Position numbers and translations under genes: made by a program
Shown: positions 16,697 to 25,853 of the stretch, one piece after another
Numbering within the stretch: position 1 is the first letter of the stretch
Layout: every line of letters begins with the position of its first letter
NCBI RefSeq assembly: GCF_000158095.2
Contig: NZ_CM011002.1
Coordinates: 4,873,703-4,937,702, forward strand
Direction of reading: 5' to 3'
Length of the DNA stretch: 64,000 nucleotides
Source of the DNA: Roseibium alexandrii DFL-11
Lineage (GTDB): Bacteria; Pseudomonadota; Alphaproteobacteria; Rhizobiales; Stappiaceae
Notes under the pieces: generated by a model
The model's database searches: none
The model's input: only the letters and a program-made list of their open reading frames with translations
What the model was told of the DNA's origin: nothing

Positions 16697-17668
16697 TCAG
16701 TTGTTGCCCACACTGAGACGCGGGTCGATGGTGAAATAGAGCAGGTCGACGATCAGGTTGATGGTCACGAAAATGACGGCAACGAGCAGCAGATACGCTG
16801 ACATGACCGGGATATCGACAAAGTTGACCGCATTGATGAAGAGAAGGCCAACACCTGGCCACTGGAACACGCTTTCCGTGATGATTGCAAAGGCGACAAT
16901 CGAACCGAACTGAAGTCCGGTCACGGTAATAACCGGAACCATGGTGTTCTTCATGGCATGACCGAAATTGACAGTCTTCTGGCTCAGTCCGCGGGCTCTT
17001 GCAAAACGGATGTAGTCTGTTCTCAAGACCTCAAGCATTTCTGAGCGCACCAAACGCATGATCAAGGTCATCTGATAAAGACCAAGGGTGATCGCCGGCA
17101 AGATCATGGATTTCAGCCCGTCGACGGTCAGAATAGCCAGGTCGACCCCGAACAGGCTGCGGGTGTCACCGCGCCCGAAGGAGGGGAGCCAGCCAAGATT
17201 AACCGCGAACAGCCAGATCAGGAAAACGCCGATCAGGAAGGTTGGAAGCGAAACGCCGATCAGAGAAGCTGTCATGATGAAGTTTGCGACATAGCCATCT
17301 CGTCGGATGGCTGTATAGACCCCCAACATGAAGCCCAGTGATATCGCAATTACGCCTGATAAGAAGGCCAACTCGAGCGTTGCGGGGAGGCGTTCCAGGA
17401 TCACTTCACCGACCGGCAGGCCCACGCGGTACGAAACGCCAAAGTCGCCGGACATGGCTCGTTGGAAGTAGCGGACATATTGAACGATGATCGGATCATT
17501 CAGTCCGAGCCGCTCCTCAAGTTCCGCGCGGTCGGCAGCTGTCGCTTCCTGACCAAGCATGCTCTCCACGGGGTCGCCCATGAATTTGAACATGGCAAAT
17601 GAAACAAAACCGACGGCCATCAGGACTAGAAGTGCCTGGCCGAGGCGGCGAATGATGAATGCGAGCAT
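16697..17668 (-). CDS. Oligopeptide/dipeptide-type ABC importer, permease (DppB-like)
   Basis: This 323-residue permease begins MLAFIIRRLGQALLVLMAVG, the standard DppB/OppB N-terminus, and carries ERLGLNDPIIVQYVRYF and the EAA loop RTDYIRFARARGLSQKTV. It forms the heterodimeric channel with the DppC-like protein. It is separated from the substrate-binding gene upstream by 220 nt holding a strong stem-loop, which fits lower expression of permease than of binding protein. Confidence 0.9.
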   Translation of the reverse strand: MLAFIIRRLGQALLVLMAVGFVSFAMFKFMGDPVESMLGQEATAADRAELEERLGLNDPIIVQYVRYFQRAMSGDFGVSYRVGLPVGEVILERLPATLELAFLSGVIAISLGFMLGVYTAIRRDGYVANFIMTASLIGVSLPTFLIGVFLIWLFAVNLGWLPSFGRGDTRSLFGVDLAILTVDGLKSMILPAITLGLYQMTLIMRLVRSEMLEVLRTDYIRFARARGLSQKTVNFGHAMKNTMVPVITVTGLQFGSIVAFAIITESVFQWPGVGLLFINAVNFVDIPVMSAYLLLVAVIFVTINLIVDLLYFTIDPRLSVGNN

Positions 17669-17836
17669 TTTTCAAGCCAATCGAGAGACTGTGGCGTCCG
17701 CGACAGTCTGCTAAGTCTTCCGATAAGGACGTGCTTATACTTGCGCGATGCGCAGAGTCTACCGTTTTTCCATTGTTTCAACAGTGATGCTGGTGGGAAA
17801 AGCCGTAAAACTCATTTGGCTGACAAGCTAAAAACA

Positions 17837-17877
17837 TCACCACCGTACCGAATGAACTTCAAACGGTACGGTGGTGA
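17837..17877 (-). terminator. Stem-loop after the binding-protein gene (attenuator or mRNA-stabilising hairpin)
   Basis: The arms TCACCACCGTACCG (17837-17850) and CGGTACGGTGGTGA (17864-17877) pair perfectly over 14 bp with a 13-nt loop. On the minus strand the hairpin starts 11 nt after the binding-protein stop and is followed by TGTTTTTAG. It probably terminates part of the transcripts or protects the 3' end of the abundant binding-protein message, with read-through to the permease genes. The rest of 17669-17888 shows no gene. Confidence 0.75.
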
Positions 17878-17888
17878 GAGCGCGAGAC

Positions 17889-19472
17889 TTAGTTAAAAGT
17901 CAGGAACTTAAAGTGCGGCTGGTCTTCCGGCTGTACTGCGAAGTTGATCTTGTCAGCCATGCCCCAGTTCAGGACCTGGTTGTGGATCGGCAGGTACAGG
18001 TTCTCAGATTTCACCGTATCCCAGATTTCAGCAATCGTGGCGTTACGGACTTCCTGATCTGTTTCAGATGCGAGGCTTTTGATTTTCGCATCCAGATCCG
18101 GGTTGGAGTAGCCGGTTGCATTCCAGGAGCCGAGCTTGTCGGTCGTGGTGTGCGTCAGGAAGTTGAAGATGTACTCGGAATCGAACGTCGGAACGCCCCA
18201 GCCGAGCATGTAGAAGTCTGTTTCCTTGTTCTGGATCAGCGGGAAGTGCTGTGCCTTCGGCTTTGCGTCGAGGTTAACCTTGACGCCGATCTGGCCGAGC
18301 ATCCCAACGGCAGCCTGACAGATGCCTTCGTCATTGACATAACGGTCGTTCGGGCAGTTCAGGGTTAGGCCGAAACCGTCGCCGTAGCCAGCCTCTTCCA
18401 TCAATGCCTTTGCTTTCGCAACGTCATATTCCGGATATCCGTCCAGTGCTTCCGTCCAGCCGTTTACGAACGGGGGCATGATCACACCGGTCGGAGCAGA
18501 CTGATCGCGCATGACGATCTTCTTGATCGCATCCCGGTTGAGAGCGATGTTCATTGCTTCACGAACGCGGTTGTCAGCGAGCGGGTTTTTGCCGTCGACC
18601 GTGTCGCTGGCAAGATCGTCAGCGCCCTGGTTCATACCGAAGAAGATCGTCCGGTTCTGAGCTGCAGTGTTGAGCTTCAGGCCATCGGTCCGCTCAACGA
18701 TCGGCAAATCCTGTACTGGAACGTCCTGAATCAGGTCCACTTCACCAGACAGAAGAGCGGACACGCGGGTCGCGCCTTCCTGGATAGGGGTGTAAATGAT
18801 TTCAGTGACTTCCAGCGGGAACTCGCCTTTGCCCCAGTAGTTCGGGTTCTGCTTCAGGATTGTTTCGGAATCCTGTTTGCGGCTTTCAAGGACAAATGCG
18901 CCCGTTCCGTTTACAGCGCGCACGCACGGATTGTCACCGCCATTTGCAATGTCTTGCGGTGCTTCGCAGCCGTTGTCGGTTGCCCAGCCGGAATCCATGA
19001 TGAACAGGTTTGTCATGTTGTTCGGCAGAAGCGGGTTCGGGCCGTCTGTCTCGAAATGGACAGTGTAATCGTCGACCTTGCGCACATCCTTGATGGAGTT
19101 CAGCAATTCTTTCATCGCTGATGTCGGCATCATTGCGCGCTTGAATGAGAAGACAACGTCATCGGCGGTGAAGTCTTCGCCGCCATGGAACTTCACGCCT
19201 TCACGGAGTTTGAATTCCCAAACGGTCGGATCTTCGGTCGGCTCCCAGCTGGTTGCGAGTGCCGGAATGATCTGTGCTTCCATGTCGCGCTGCAGGAGCG
19301 GCTCATACATCTGGTGCGCAAGCGTGTGGGTCGGGCCCTCGTTCTGAGCATGCGGGTCCAGAGTGAGAGAGTCGCCAGCACGCGCCCAGCGAAGCGTTTC
19401 AGCGTTTGCTGCGCTCAGCCCGGCACAAAGGGCCACACTTGCAGCAGTCAATTTCAGGAAAGTCTTCGTCAT
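17889..19472 (-). CDS. Oligopeptide/dipeptide-type ABC importer, periplasmic binding protein
   Basis: This 527-residue family-5 solute-binding protein has a signal peptide ending at SAANAE and the family motif WEFKLREGVKFHGGEDFTAD near residue 90. SBP_bac_5 proteins bind peptides, glutathione, nickel complexes, glycosides and more, so the substrate cannot be read from sequence alone; the permease and ATPase types favour a peptide-like ligand. It is the first gene of the importer operon, and its promoter must lie in 19473-19818. Confidence 0.88.
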   Translation of the reverse strand: MTKTFLKLTAASVALCAGLSAANAETLRWARAGDSLTLDPHAQNEGPTHTLAHQMYEPLLQRDMEAQIIPALATSWEPTEDPTVWEFKLREGVKFHGGEDFTADDVVFSFKRAMMPTSAMKELLNSIKDVRKVDDYTVHFETDGPNPLLPNNMTNLFIMDSGWATDNGCEAPQDIANGGDNPCVRAVNGTGAFVLESRKQDSETILKQNPNYWGKGEFPLEVTEIIYTPIQEGATRVSALLSGEVDLIQDVPVQDLPIVERTDGLKLNTAAQNRTIFFGMNQGADDLASDTVDGKNPLADNRVREAMNIALNRDAIKKIVMRDQSAPTGVIMPPFVNGWTEALDGYPEYDVAKAKALMEEAGYGDGFGLTLNCPNDRYVNDEGICQAAVGMLGQIGVKVNLDAKPKAQHFPLIQNKETDFYMLGWGVPTFDSEYIFNFLTHTTTDKLGSWNATGYSNPDLDAKIKSLASETDQEVRNATIAEIWDTVKSENLYLPIHNQVLNWGMADKINFAVQPEDQPHFKFLTFN

Positions 19473-19818
19473 ATTTTTCCCCTTCGGTTGTCACTGGGGC
19501 CGTTTCCCGGCGTGATCTTATGATGATCCCCAGTTTGCCTGTACGGACTTACTCGCAAGGCTATTGTTCAGTTGGCATTAAACGCCAGCCACCCTGCGGC
19601 ATCCTGGCGGTAACAGACCCCTATGACTGGTGGGAGTCAAGAGTTAAGTAGATCTACGAAGTGGTTCAAATTATGCATTTTCCGACATGACGCAGCGTCT
19701 TTGTTGTTTCCATTGCCGATGCGACCAAGAGTGCGCGAAAGCCACTTGTACATCAGCCGTGAAATTGGCTGGGTGCGCACAAATTGAGACACACTCTTGG
19801 GTTACTTCTTGAGCCGTC
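19473..19818. other. Intergenic region, no gene recognised
   Basis: These 346 nt separate the start of the peptide-binding protein gene (minus strand) from the end of the RND pump gene (also minus). They must contain the importer promoter and the pump terminator. I see no convincing ORF, repeat or strong operator palindrome. Confidence 0.6.
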
Positions 19819-22800
19819 TCAGTGATTTGTTGTCGCGATAGCTGTGCTTTTCGTGAGGCTGTGTTTTGGTCTTCTGAGGCCGTTGGCCGTGCTCAACAGC
19901 TTGCGGATGTCGTTGCCAATGGACAACAATACCGGGATGAGTATGAGGGTGATGATTGTCGCGAAGACTTCTCCGTAAGCGAGGGAGACAGCGGCTGGTA
20001 TCAAGTAGCGGGCCTGTTCGGACATCTCGCTCATAAGAGGTGCGAGGCCAACGACTGTTGTCGCCGTAGTGAGGAAAATGGCCTGAAAACGTGCAACGCC
20101 ACAGTTGAAGACTGCATCTTCATGATCGGCACCTTCCTCGCGAGCCTGCACGTAGTGGGTCATCATCACCAGAGAATCGTTGACCACGACCCCAATCAAG
20201 GCGAGCACGCCAAAAAACGACAGCAATGAGAATGGCAGATCCATAACTGCGTGCCCGAGAACCGCACCAACAAAACCAAATGGAATAACAGACATGATAA
20301 TGACCGGCTTCCAGTAGGATTTCAGCGGCACTGCCATCAAGATGTAAATCAGGAGACCGGCGATTAGAAAGGCGCGCAAGAGCCCGCCGCGCATCTCACC
20401 GATTTCTTCCAACTCACCGCCCGCATCGACTTTGAGGCCAGGGTACTTGGTTTCAAGGTTTTGAGAAAAGTCCCCGAAGATCGTTTCCGCAACTTCTTCA
20501 GGCGCTGCGATGTCCCGGTTGATGTCCGCCATAACGGTCGTAACCAAGGCGCCGTTACGCCTTTTGATTTGGTCCGGAACATAGCTGGGCGTGATTTCAG
20601 CCACAGTCGAGAGAGGGATCCACTGGCCTTTCGCGCTTTTTAGCTGCATCTCCATCAGGTCTTCAATGCGATCCCGCGCGGTTAATGCGTTGCGGACGAC
20701 CACACGGACTTCGGCATCACCCCTCTGTATCCGCTGAGCTTCTCCGCCGCCGAAAGCATATCCGATCTGGCGCGCCAGGCTTTCGGAAGTAAAGCCCAAC
20801 GACCGTGCCTCTGGCTTCAGGCGTAACCGCAGCTCAGGTTGACCGGTCAGCAGACTGTCCCGGGTGTTGGAAACTCCGCTAATGCGCTCAAGCCGGTCAC
20901 GGACCTCCAGACTGGCTGCCTCCAGCACTTGCCGATCTTTCGCCATGAGCCGGATCTGGAAACCTCCGCCAAAATCTTCAAATGCCGAAAAGGTGATTTC
21001 CGAGACACCTTCCAGAGGGGCAACCCGGGACTTCCATGCTTCCAGGATGTCGCTGGTGGTCAGGTGAGGGCGGTCGGCAGACGGTATCACTTCCATATAG
21101 AGCTCAGCCGTTGTCGCGCTGGTGACAAACGCAAACACATGCGCGACGGCTCCATTGCCATTGGCCGTGATCAGCTCCGGATCCTGGTTGAGCGCAACAG
21201 CAGCGTCTTCAAGAAGCGCAACGGTTTTCCGGGTGAGTGGAGCCGGTGCTCGCTGATCCATTTGAAGGGACACCGAGATCACTTGGCCCGGCACGTTCGG
21301 GAAGAACGCAGATTTGATCTGACCTTTCGCCATGAGACCGAAAACCAAGGCCGCCACGGCGACAAATGTGATCAAAACAGCGTAACGATTTACAAGTGCC
21401 CATCTTAGTATCGGGGCGTAGATCCGGTCCCGGAAGCCCAGCAATCCGGCCTTGGCGCCTTTTTGAAGCCAGCTCCAGCCGCGTGCAGCCCATCCTGTTG
21501 GATGCGAGGTCGATGATTTTATATGCGCCAAGTGCGCTGGCAGGATGAGCTTGCTTTCAACAAGGGAAAACAGCAGCGCCAGAATGACAACGCCTGCAAA
21601 TCCCGCAAGAACCTTGCCCAAGGGGCTTGTAATAAGAAGGAGCGGAAAGAACGCGGCAACTGTGGTCAGCACACCGAAGACTGTTGCAACGGACACTTTT
21701 TCCACGCCGGCAGCGGTGCCCTTGATCGGATCGGCGAATGTCTTCCGCTGCTCGTGCACACTTTCGCCAACAACCACAGCGTCGTCGACCAAGATACCGA
21801 GCACGATGATAAAGCCGAAAGTCGTAATGTCATTGAGCGAATAGTCGACCCATCCGCTTGTAGCCAGCGCGAAGGCACCAGCCAAAGAGATCGGAATGCC
21901 CATTGCGACCCAGAAGGCAAGCCGCACGTTCAGGAACAGCGATAGCATCAGCGCCACAAGGATCAAGCCCTGGACAGCGCTGCTGGATAAGAGTTGAAGC
22001 CTGTCCGCAATGTAGTCGCGAGAGTTGCCCCAAATGGCAATCTTTACGCCTTTAGGCAAGCTTCTTCGCGCCTCTGCAACAATAGTTTCTGCAGCATCCG
22101 AAACTTGCAAAAGATTGTCCTTGCGCCCGATCAGCACTTCCATCCCCACAGAGGGTCTTTGGTTGAAACGTGTCTCGATCGGAGTTTCGTCGAAACCGTC
22201 TGTAATGGTCGCGAGCTCACCGAGCGATGTGGTTGTTCCATCTGGCCATGTCGCAACGGGGATCTTTTCGAAGTCGCGAACAGAATAAGCCTGACTGTCT
22301 GCGCGCAGGGTGATGTCACCGCCCGCTGTTCTCAGCGTTCCGCCTTGGAAGAAAAGAGACGATTGTTGAATGCGTTCCATGACGTCTGCAATCGTCAAAT
22401 TATGACGTTGCAGCGTGCCCGGGGTGAATTCGATCGAGATTTCCTGCGTCCGAAGTCCCCAATCCTTGACCCTGGTAATTTCAGGGCTTGCCAAAAGATC
22501 GGCGCGCAGGTCGCGGGCAATCTTTTGTAGGGATTTAAGGTCAATGTCTCCGTAGATCTGGATGTAGAGCGCGGGAAGGTCGAAGTCATTCGTTTCGATC
22601 ACAGGTCGCCGGGCATCCTTTGGCAAATCGTAGATGCCATCGATTCTCAACCGAACGTCGTCGAGAAGTTTGGGGAGTTTTGTGCCATCGGTTTTCTGGA
22701 TCGAAACCACTGAGAGGCCGGGCTGAGATTGAGACTTGATCGATTTCATCCCCTCCAGACCCTCGACAGCCTTCTCAACTTTTCGCGTGATCTGCTCATC

Positions 22801-22980
22801 CACCTGCGCGGTGTGCGCATTTGGCAAGGATGTTGCCACCGTAACCGTGTCGGCCGGGATCTTGGGGAAGCCCTCAATTCGCACGGTAAAGACAGATGTG
22901 ATGCCAGCAAAGAGGATGAAAACCATCAAAAGATTGGCAGCGACGGGATTGCGGATGAACCAGTTTGTGAGCCAAGTCAT
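19819..22980 (-). CDS. RND-family efflux pump, inner-membrane transporter
   Basis: This 1053-residue protein is a full-length AcrB/HAE1-type transporter with twelve predicted membrane spans in two halves. The N-terminus MTWLTNWFIRNPVAANLLMV is typical, TM4 carries the proton-relay Asp pair in GILVDDAVVVGESVHEQ, and the second half shows GVLALIGVVVNDSLVMMTHY. The periplasmic part resembles the branch of HAE1 pumps found with a lone adaptor and no dedicated outer-membrane factor gene. Its start overlaps the adaptor gene by 4 nt (ATGA). It probably exports hydrophobic or toxic compounds; substrate unknown. Confidence 0.92.
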   Translation of the reverse strand: MTWLTNWFIRNPVAANLLMVFILFAGITSVFTVRIEGFPKIPADTVTVATSLPNAHTAQVDEQITRKVEKAVEGLEGMKSIKSQSQPGLSVVSIQKTDGTKLPKLLDDVRLRIDGIYDLPKDARRPVIETNDFDLPALYIQIYGDIDLKSLQKIARDLRADLLASPEITRVKDWGLRTQEISIEFTPGTLQRHNLTIADVMERIQQSSLFFQGGTLRTAGGDITLRADSQAYSVRDFEKIPVATWPDGTTTSLGELATITDGFDETPIETRFNQRPSVGMEVLIGRKDNLLQVSDAAETIVAEARRSLPKGVKIAIWGNSRDYIADRLQLLSSSAVQGLILVALMLSLFLNVRLAFWVAMGIPISLAGAFALATSGWVDYSLNDITTFGFIIVLGILVDDAVVVGESVHEQRKTFADPIKGTAAGVEKVSVATVFGVLTTVAAFFPLLLITSPLGKVLAGFAGVVILALLFSLVESKLILPAHLAHIKSSTSHPTGWAARGWSWLQKGAKAGLLGFRDRIYAPILRWALVNRYAVLITFVAVAALVFGLMAKGQIKSAFFPNVPGQVISVSLQMDQRAPAPLTRKTVALLEDAAVALNQDPELITANGNGAVAHVFAFVTSATTAELYMEVIPSADRPHLTTSDILEAWKSRVAPLEGVSEITFSAFEDFGGGFQIRLMAKDRQVLEAASLEVRDRLERISGVSNTRDSLLTGQPELRLRLKPEARSLGFTSESLARQIGYAFGGGEAQRIQRGDAEVRVVVRNALTARDRIEDLMEMQLKSAKGQWIPLSTVAEITPSYVPDQIKRRNGALVTTVMADINRDIAAPEEVAETIFGDFSQNLETKYPGLKVDAGGELEEIGEMRGGLLRAFLIAGLLIYILMAVPLKSYWKPVIIMSVIPFGFVGAVLGHAVMDLPFSLLSFFGVLALIGVVVNDSLVMMTHYVQAREEGADHEDAVFNCGVARFQAIFLTTATTVVGLAPLMSEMSEQARYLIPAAVSLAYGEVFATIITLILIPVLLSIGNDIRKLLSTANGLRRPKHSLTKSTAIATTNH

Positions 22981-24110
22981 TTGCTTTGCTCCAGATCCAT
23001 CGGTGCAACCTTTCGTCCGGGCAAAAACGCGCTCATCGGAAACGCAACGATCCGGAGGCCGGTTTCTTGCGCGAGCTCTTCCGGTGCCGCGACCACGACT
23101 TCTCCTGTATCGCGGAAAAGAGACTGTGCCGCGAAGCGTTGCAGCCGATTACCGCGATCAACATGCCAAACGAAACCATTCTGGGTGAGTGCGCTTTCGG
23201 GGATGCGGAGGGTGTTTCCGATAGGGCGGACAGGCAGGTGCAACTCCACAAAAGCTCCAGGTAGAATGCGCCCCTCTTCCAAAGGTTTCACCTCCAGAAA
23301 AAGCTGATGTTTCCGCGATTGCGGATCCAGGAAGCCGCCGCTCTCCCGAATTCCTGCAGTGCCGATTTTTACGCCACGCTCATCAAACACACCTATGGCT
23401 AGGTCAGACCAGTCCTTGGACAATAGTGCCCACTCATGCGCGCTCACCGATGCTTGAGTATCCAGCAGGCTGTCGTCCAGGATCTGAAAGAGAATATCCC
23501 CGTCATTGACCGTTGCGCCGGGGCTGGCGTTGCGCCGGGTCACGATACCGTCAAAGGGGGCCCGCAGAGTTGTGGAGCGCAGGTCATATTCGGATGCAGC
23601 GACGCGCGCCTCTGTTGCTTTCAAGGCGCGTTCGGCAACACGAACTTGCGGAAGGTGAACGGCCATCTCCGGGGGTGTCTCTCCGGGTTTGGCAGCCGTC
23701 CAGTCCTTCATGGCGATGTGGTGCTTGTTTTGTGCCTGTCGAAGATCAAGCTTCGAGCTTTCGTAGACCGATCGCGCATCGGCTAGGTTGGCTACATAGG
23801 GGGCATCTTCCAATTGCAGGAGGACGTCACCCTTCGATACCCGGGCCCCGGCGAGAGCGAGGGGCGCTTGATTGCTGACAACACCTGAGATACGGGGCCG
23901 CAAATCGACTTGCCAGCGCGGAGCAACCTCTGCGAACACCGTGATTGCGCCGGCATGAGTGCCAATAACCGCATCCACTACAGTTACTGGAGGGAGCGGT
24001 TGAGGGGCTGATGTCAAATTTACATCAGCTGTGTCTTCCAGCCCGCTCACCACTCCAGCAACGGCAAGTAATGCCATGAAGGCAAGCGCAATCCAGATGC
24101 CTTTTCTCAT
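22977..24110 (-). CDS. RND efflux periplasmic adaptor (membrane fusion protein)
   Basis: This protein of about 377 residues has an N-terminal anchor or signal (RKGIWIALAFMALLAVAGVV), a biotinyl-lipoyl-like domain split by a helical hairpin (WQVDLRPRISGVVSNQAPLA and DLRSTTLRAPFDGIVTRRNA) and a beta-barrel region, the layout of AcrA/MexA adaptors. It bridges the RND pump to an outer-membrane channel not encoded here. The ATG at 24110 is preferred because it puts the hydrophobic segment at the N-terminus; a TTG 66 nt upstream would add a charged leader. The gene after it (pump) overlaps by 4 nt. Confidence 0.88.
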   Translation of the reverse strand: MRKGIWIALAFMALLAVAGVVSGLEDTADVNLTSAPQPLPPVTVVDAVIGTHAGAITVFAEVAPRWQVDLRPRISGVVSNQAPLALAGARVSKGDVLLQLEDAPYVANLADARSVYESSKLDLRQAQNKHHIAMKDWTAAKPGETPPEMAVHLPQVRVAERALKATEARVAASEYDLRSTTLRAPFDGIVTRRNASPGATVNDGDILFQILDDSLLDTQASVSAHEWALLSKDWSDLAIGVFDERGVKIGTAGIRESGGFLDPQSRKHQLFLEVKPLEEGRILPGAFVELHLPVRPIGNTLRIPESALTQNGFVWHVDRGNRLQRFAAQSLFRDTGEVVVAAPEELAQETGLRIVAFPMSAFLPGRKVAPMDLEQSK

Positions 24111-24227
24111 GATTTGCCGGCCTTTTTTGACGCAGTTTTTCCGATCGGCTGCGTTGGCATTTTGATAGCTTGGCAACGCCCGGCCGCCGTACAGGTGCCA
24201 ATGCCTGGTGGGGATTGAAACGGGAAC

Positions 24228-25088
24228 TTAGCCAAGGGAAAGGTCTCCGTTTGAGTTGATCCTGCGCGTTATTTCGCTCAATCGGGACCAGCTTTGCAGA
24301 GCGATTGGAAGGGTGAGGGCCGCTTCCACAAATTCCCAAGAGTAGCTTGCGATTGAAAAGATGCGTCCTGCGGTAATGCCGGCCAGCCCTGCTGCCTGGT
24401 AGAGATTGAAAACGATGAAACCGACCTGAAGCAGGAAAATGCCGCCATAAACAAATGCCTCGGTATCCGAAATCGCGACTTCATGCCGGCGCAGGGCGCG
24501 CAGGTGACGGAAGATGCCGAGCCGCTCGCCCCGTGTGAGGACGTCTACTTGCTGTTCGCGCTGCTCGTTGAGTTGACGGTTTTTGTTGTAAAAGCGTCTG
24601 TGAAAGCAGGCGTAAACCAGAAGCATCCCGGTCAGCACCAACAGCGATGAGAGGCCGAGCGACATATCGAAATAGGTCAGGATGGTTAGGCTTACGCCCA
24701 GTTGTATGAGCGCTGCGATCAGTTGTGGGGCTTCATGCTCCAAAAAGTCGACCAGTTCGCGTGACATGTCGATCCGGGCATTTCGCCTCGAAACATGCAA
24801 TGAGGAGCATCGCTGATGGAGTTCATCTCCAAGATGCAGCCGTATTGTGCCGTAGGCACGGGTGTCGTAAATCCGGCGTCCGACAGCCAGGAAACAAAGG
24901 CCACACAATACGGCCATCATCCAGCCGAGTTCGGAAACCCGGCCCGCAAGCAAGCCGTCAATTGAAAGACCGATCAACAACGGGATCAGGGCAATCAGGC
25001 AGTTTTCAGCAAATACAATCGTCCAGGTGATTGCGATTTTCGCCCTGAACATCTGGAAGATATGAGCTAGATCAATCGCCATCCGCAT
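24228..25088 (-). CDS. ABC-type six-transmembrane-domain protein without ATPase domain
   Basis: This 286-residue membrane protein resembles the transmembrane half of an ABC exporter: spans near residues 15-35, 50-68, 130-165 and 215-265, with a charged cytoplasmic helix (RRFYNKNRQLNEQREQQVDV) between. No Walker A, signature or Walker B motif is present, and the protein ends at a normal stop, so it is a stand-alone six-TM protein rather than a visible truncation; no ATPase fragment follows. It is the first gene of the leftward efflux operon, 117 nt upstream of the adaptor, and diverges from a TetR gene. It may modulate or cooperate with the pump; function unknown. Confidence 0.72.
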   Translation of the reverse strand: MRMAIDLAHIFQMFRAKIAITWTIVFAENCLIALIPLLIGLSIDGLLAGRVSELGWMMAVLCGLCFLAVGRRIYDTRAYGTIRLHLGDELHQRCSSLHVSRRNARIDMSRELVDFLEHEAPQLIAALIQLGVSLTILTYFDMSLGLSSLLVLTGMLLVYACFHRRFYNKNRQLNEQREQQVDVLTRGERLGIFRHLRALRRHEVAISDTEAFVYGGIFLLQVGFIVFNLYQAAGLAGITAGRIFSIASYSWEFVEAALTLPIALQSWSRLSEITRRINSNGDLSLG

Positions 25089-25139
25089 TTTACGGTCATT
25101 TCCCTAAAGTTGCTCGAATTCAGTTTTGAGAGGTCGCTT

Positions 25140-25187
25140 ACAAACAAGTTTGTTTCGAATTGAAAATCGAGTGAACGTTCGTTCGTT
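25140..25187. promoter_or_regulatory. Candidate TetR operators in the divergent efflux/regulator promoter
   Basis: The 147-nt divergent region contains ACAAACAAGTTTGT (25140-25153, palindromic except the central two bases) and GAACGTTC inside GAACGTTCGTTCGTT (25173-25187). Such sites are typical for TetR-family binding, and their position between the efflux operon and its divergent regulator supports autoregulated repression. Which of the two is bound is not clear from sequence. Confidence 0.45.
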
Positions 25188-25235
25188 GAATTACATAATC
25201 GGATTTTGGAGAAATGCAATGGAGCCAATACAGGA

Positions 25236-25835
25236 ATGAGTGAAAAACCAACCCGGGAAGAGACGACAAATGCGCGGCGGAAACACATCGTGGAGGTTGC
25301 AGCCGCGTGTTTTATTGCGAAAGGGTTTCACCAAACCAGCATTCGGGACATCGCTCGCAGCGCGGGGGTTTCCTTGGGAAATATCTACAATCACTTCCCC
25401 GGAAAGACTGAGATCATTGCTGAAATTGCCAGTCTCGAAGCGGCGCAAATCGATGGCTTTGGATCTATGTTTGAGAAAAACAGCAAGGATCCGCACAAGG
25501 CGCTTGATCAATTTTTGAAAGCATACTTGAAGACGTGCAGCGCCCCCAGCCATGCGGCGTTGACGCTTGAAATTCTGGCAGAAGCCATCCGGCAGCCGGA
25601 AATAACTGTCGGATTCATGGAAAACCGTGAGAAGCTTCTGGCAGGTTTAGAGGGGCTGCTCGGCCGGCTGAGAAATAGCGAGATGGCTGAGAATTATCTT
25701 TCGGATCGTGATGCGGCTGAGTTTGTCTTGGATCTGATTGAAGGTGTTGGGATGCGGGTGTTTTTTGAGGAGCGGAAACCTGCAAAACGGGATTATCAAA
25801 AACTGCATCTGGCAATCAGCAAGCTGTGTGGATGA
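25236..25835 (+). CDS. TetR/AcrR-family regulator, probably of the efflux operon
   Basis: This protein of about 199 residues has a clear N-terminal HTH (HIVEVAAACFIAKGFHQTSI, then RDIARSAGVSLGNIYNHFPGKTEII) and an alpha-helical ligand-binding C-terminus. The ATG at 25236 has AGGA just upstream; the in-frame TTG at 25206 is less likely. Divergence from the six-TM/adaptor/RND operon suggests it represses efflux until an exported compound binds. The ligand is unknown. Confidence 0.87.
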   Translation: MSEKPTREETTNARRKHIVEVAAACFIAKGFHQTSIRDIARSAGVSLGNIYNHFPGKTEIIAEIASLEAAQIDGFGSMFEKNSKDPHKALDQFLKAYLKTCSAPSHAALTLEILAEAIRQPEITVGFMENREKLLAGLEGLLGRLRNSEMAENYLSDRDAAEFVLDLIEGVGMRVFFEERKPAKRDYQKLHLAISKLCG

Positions 25836-25853
25836 GATGGTGGAGGCCAGGCC

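Noticed and set aside
24228-25088. Broken full-length ABC exporter pseudogene
   Set aside because: The frame ends with a normal stop and no remnant of an ATPase domain follows in the 117 nt before the next gene.
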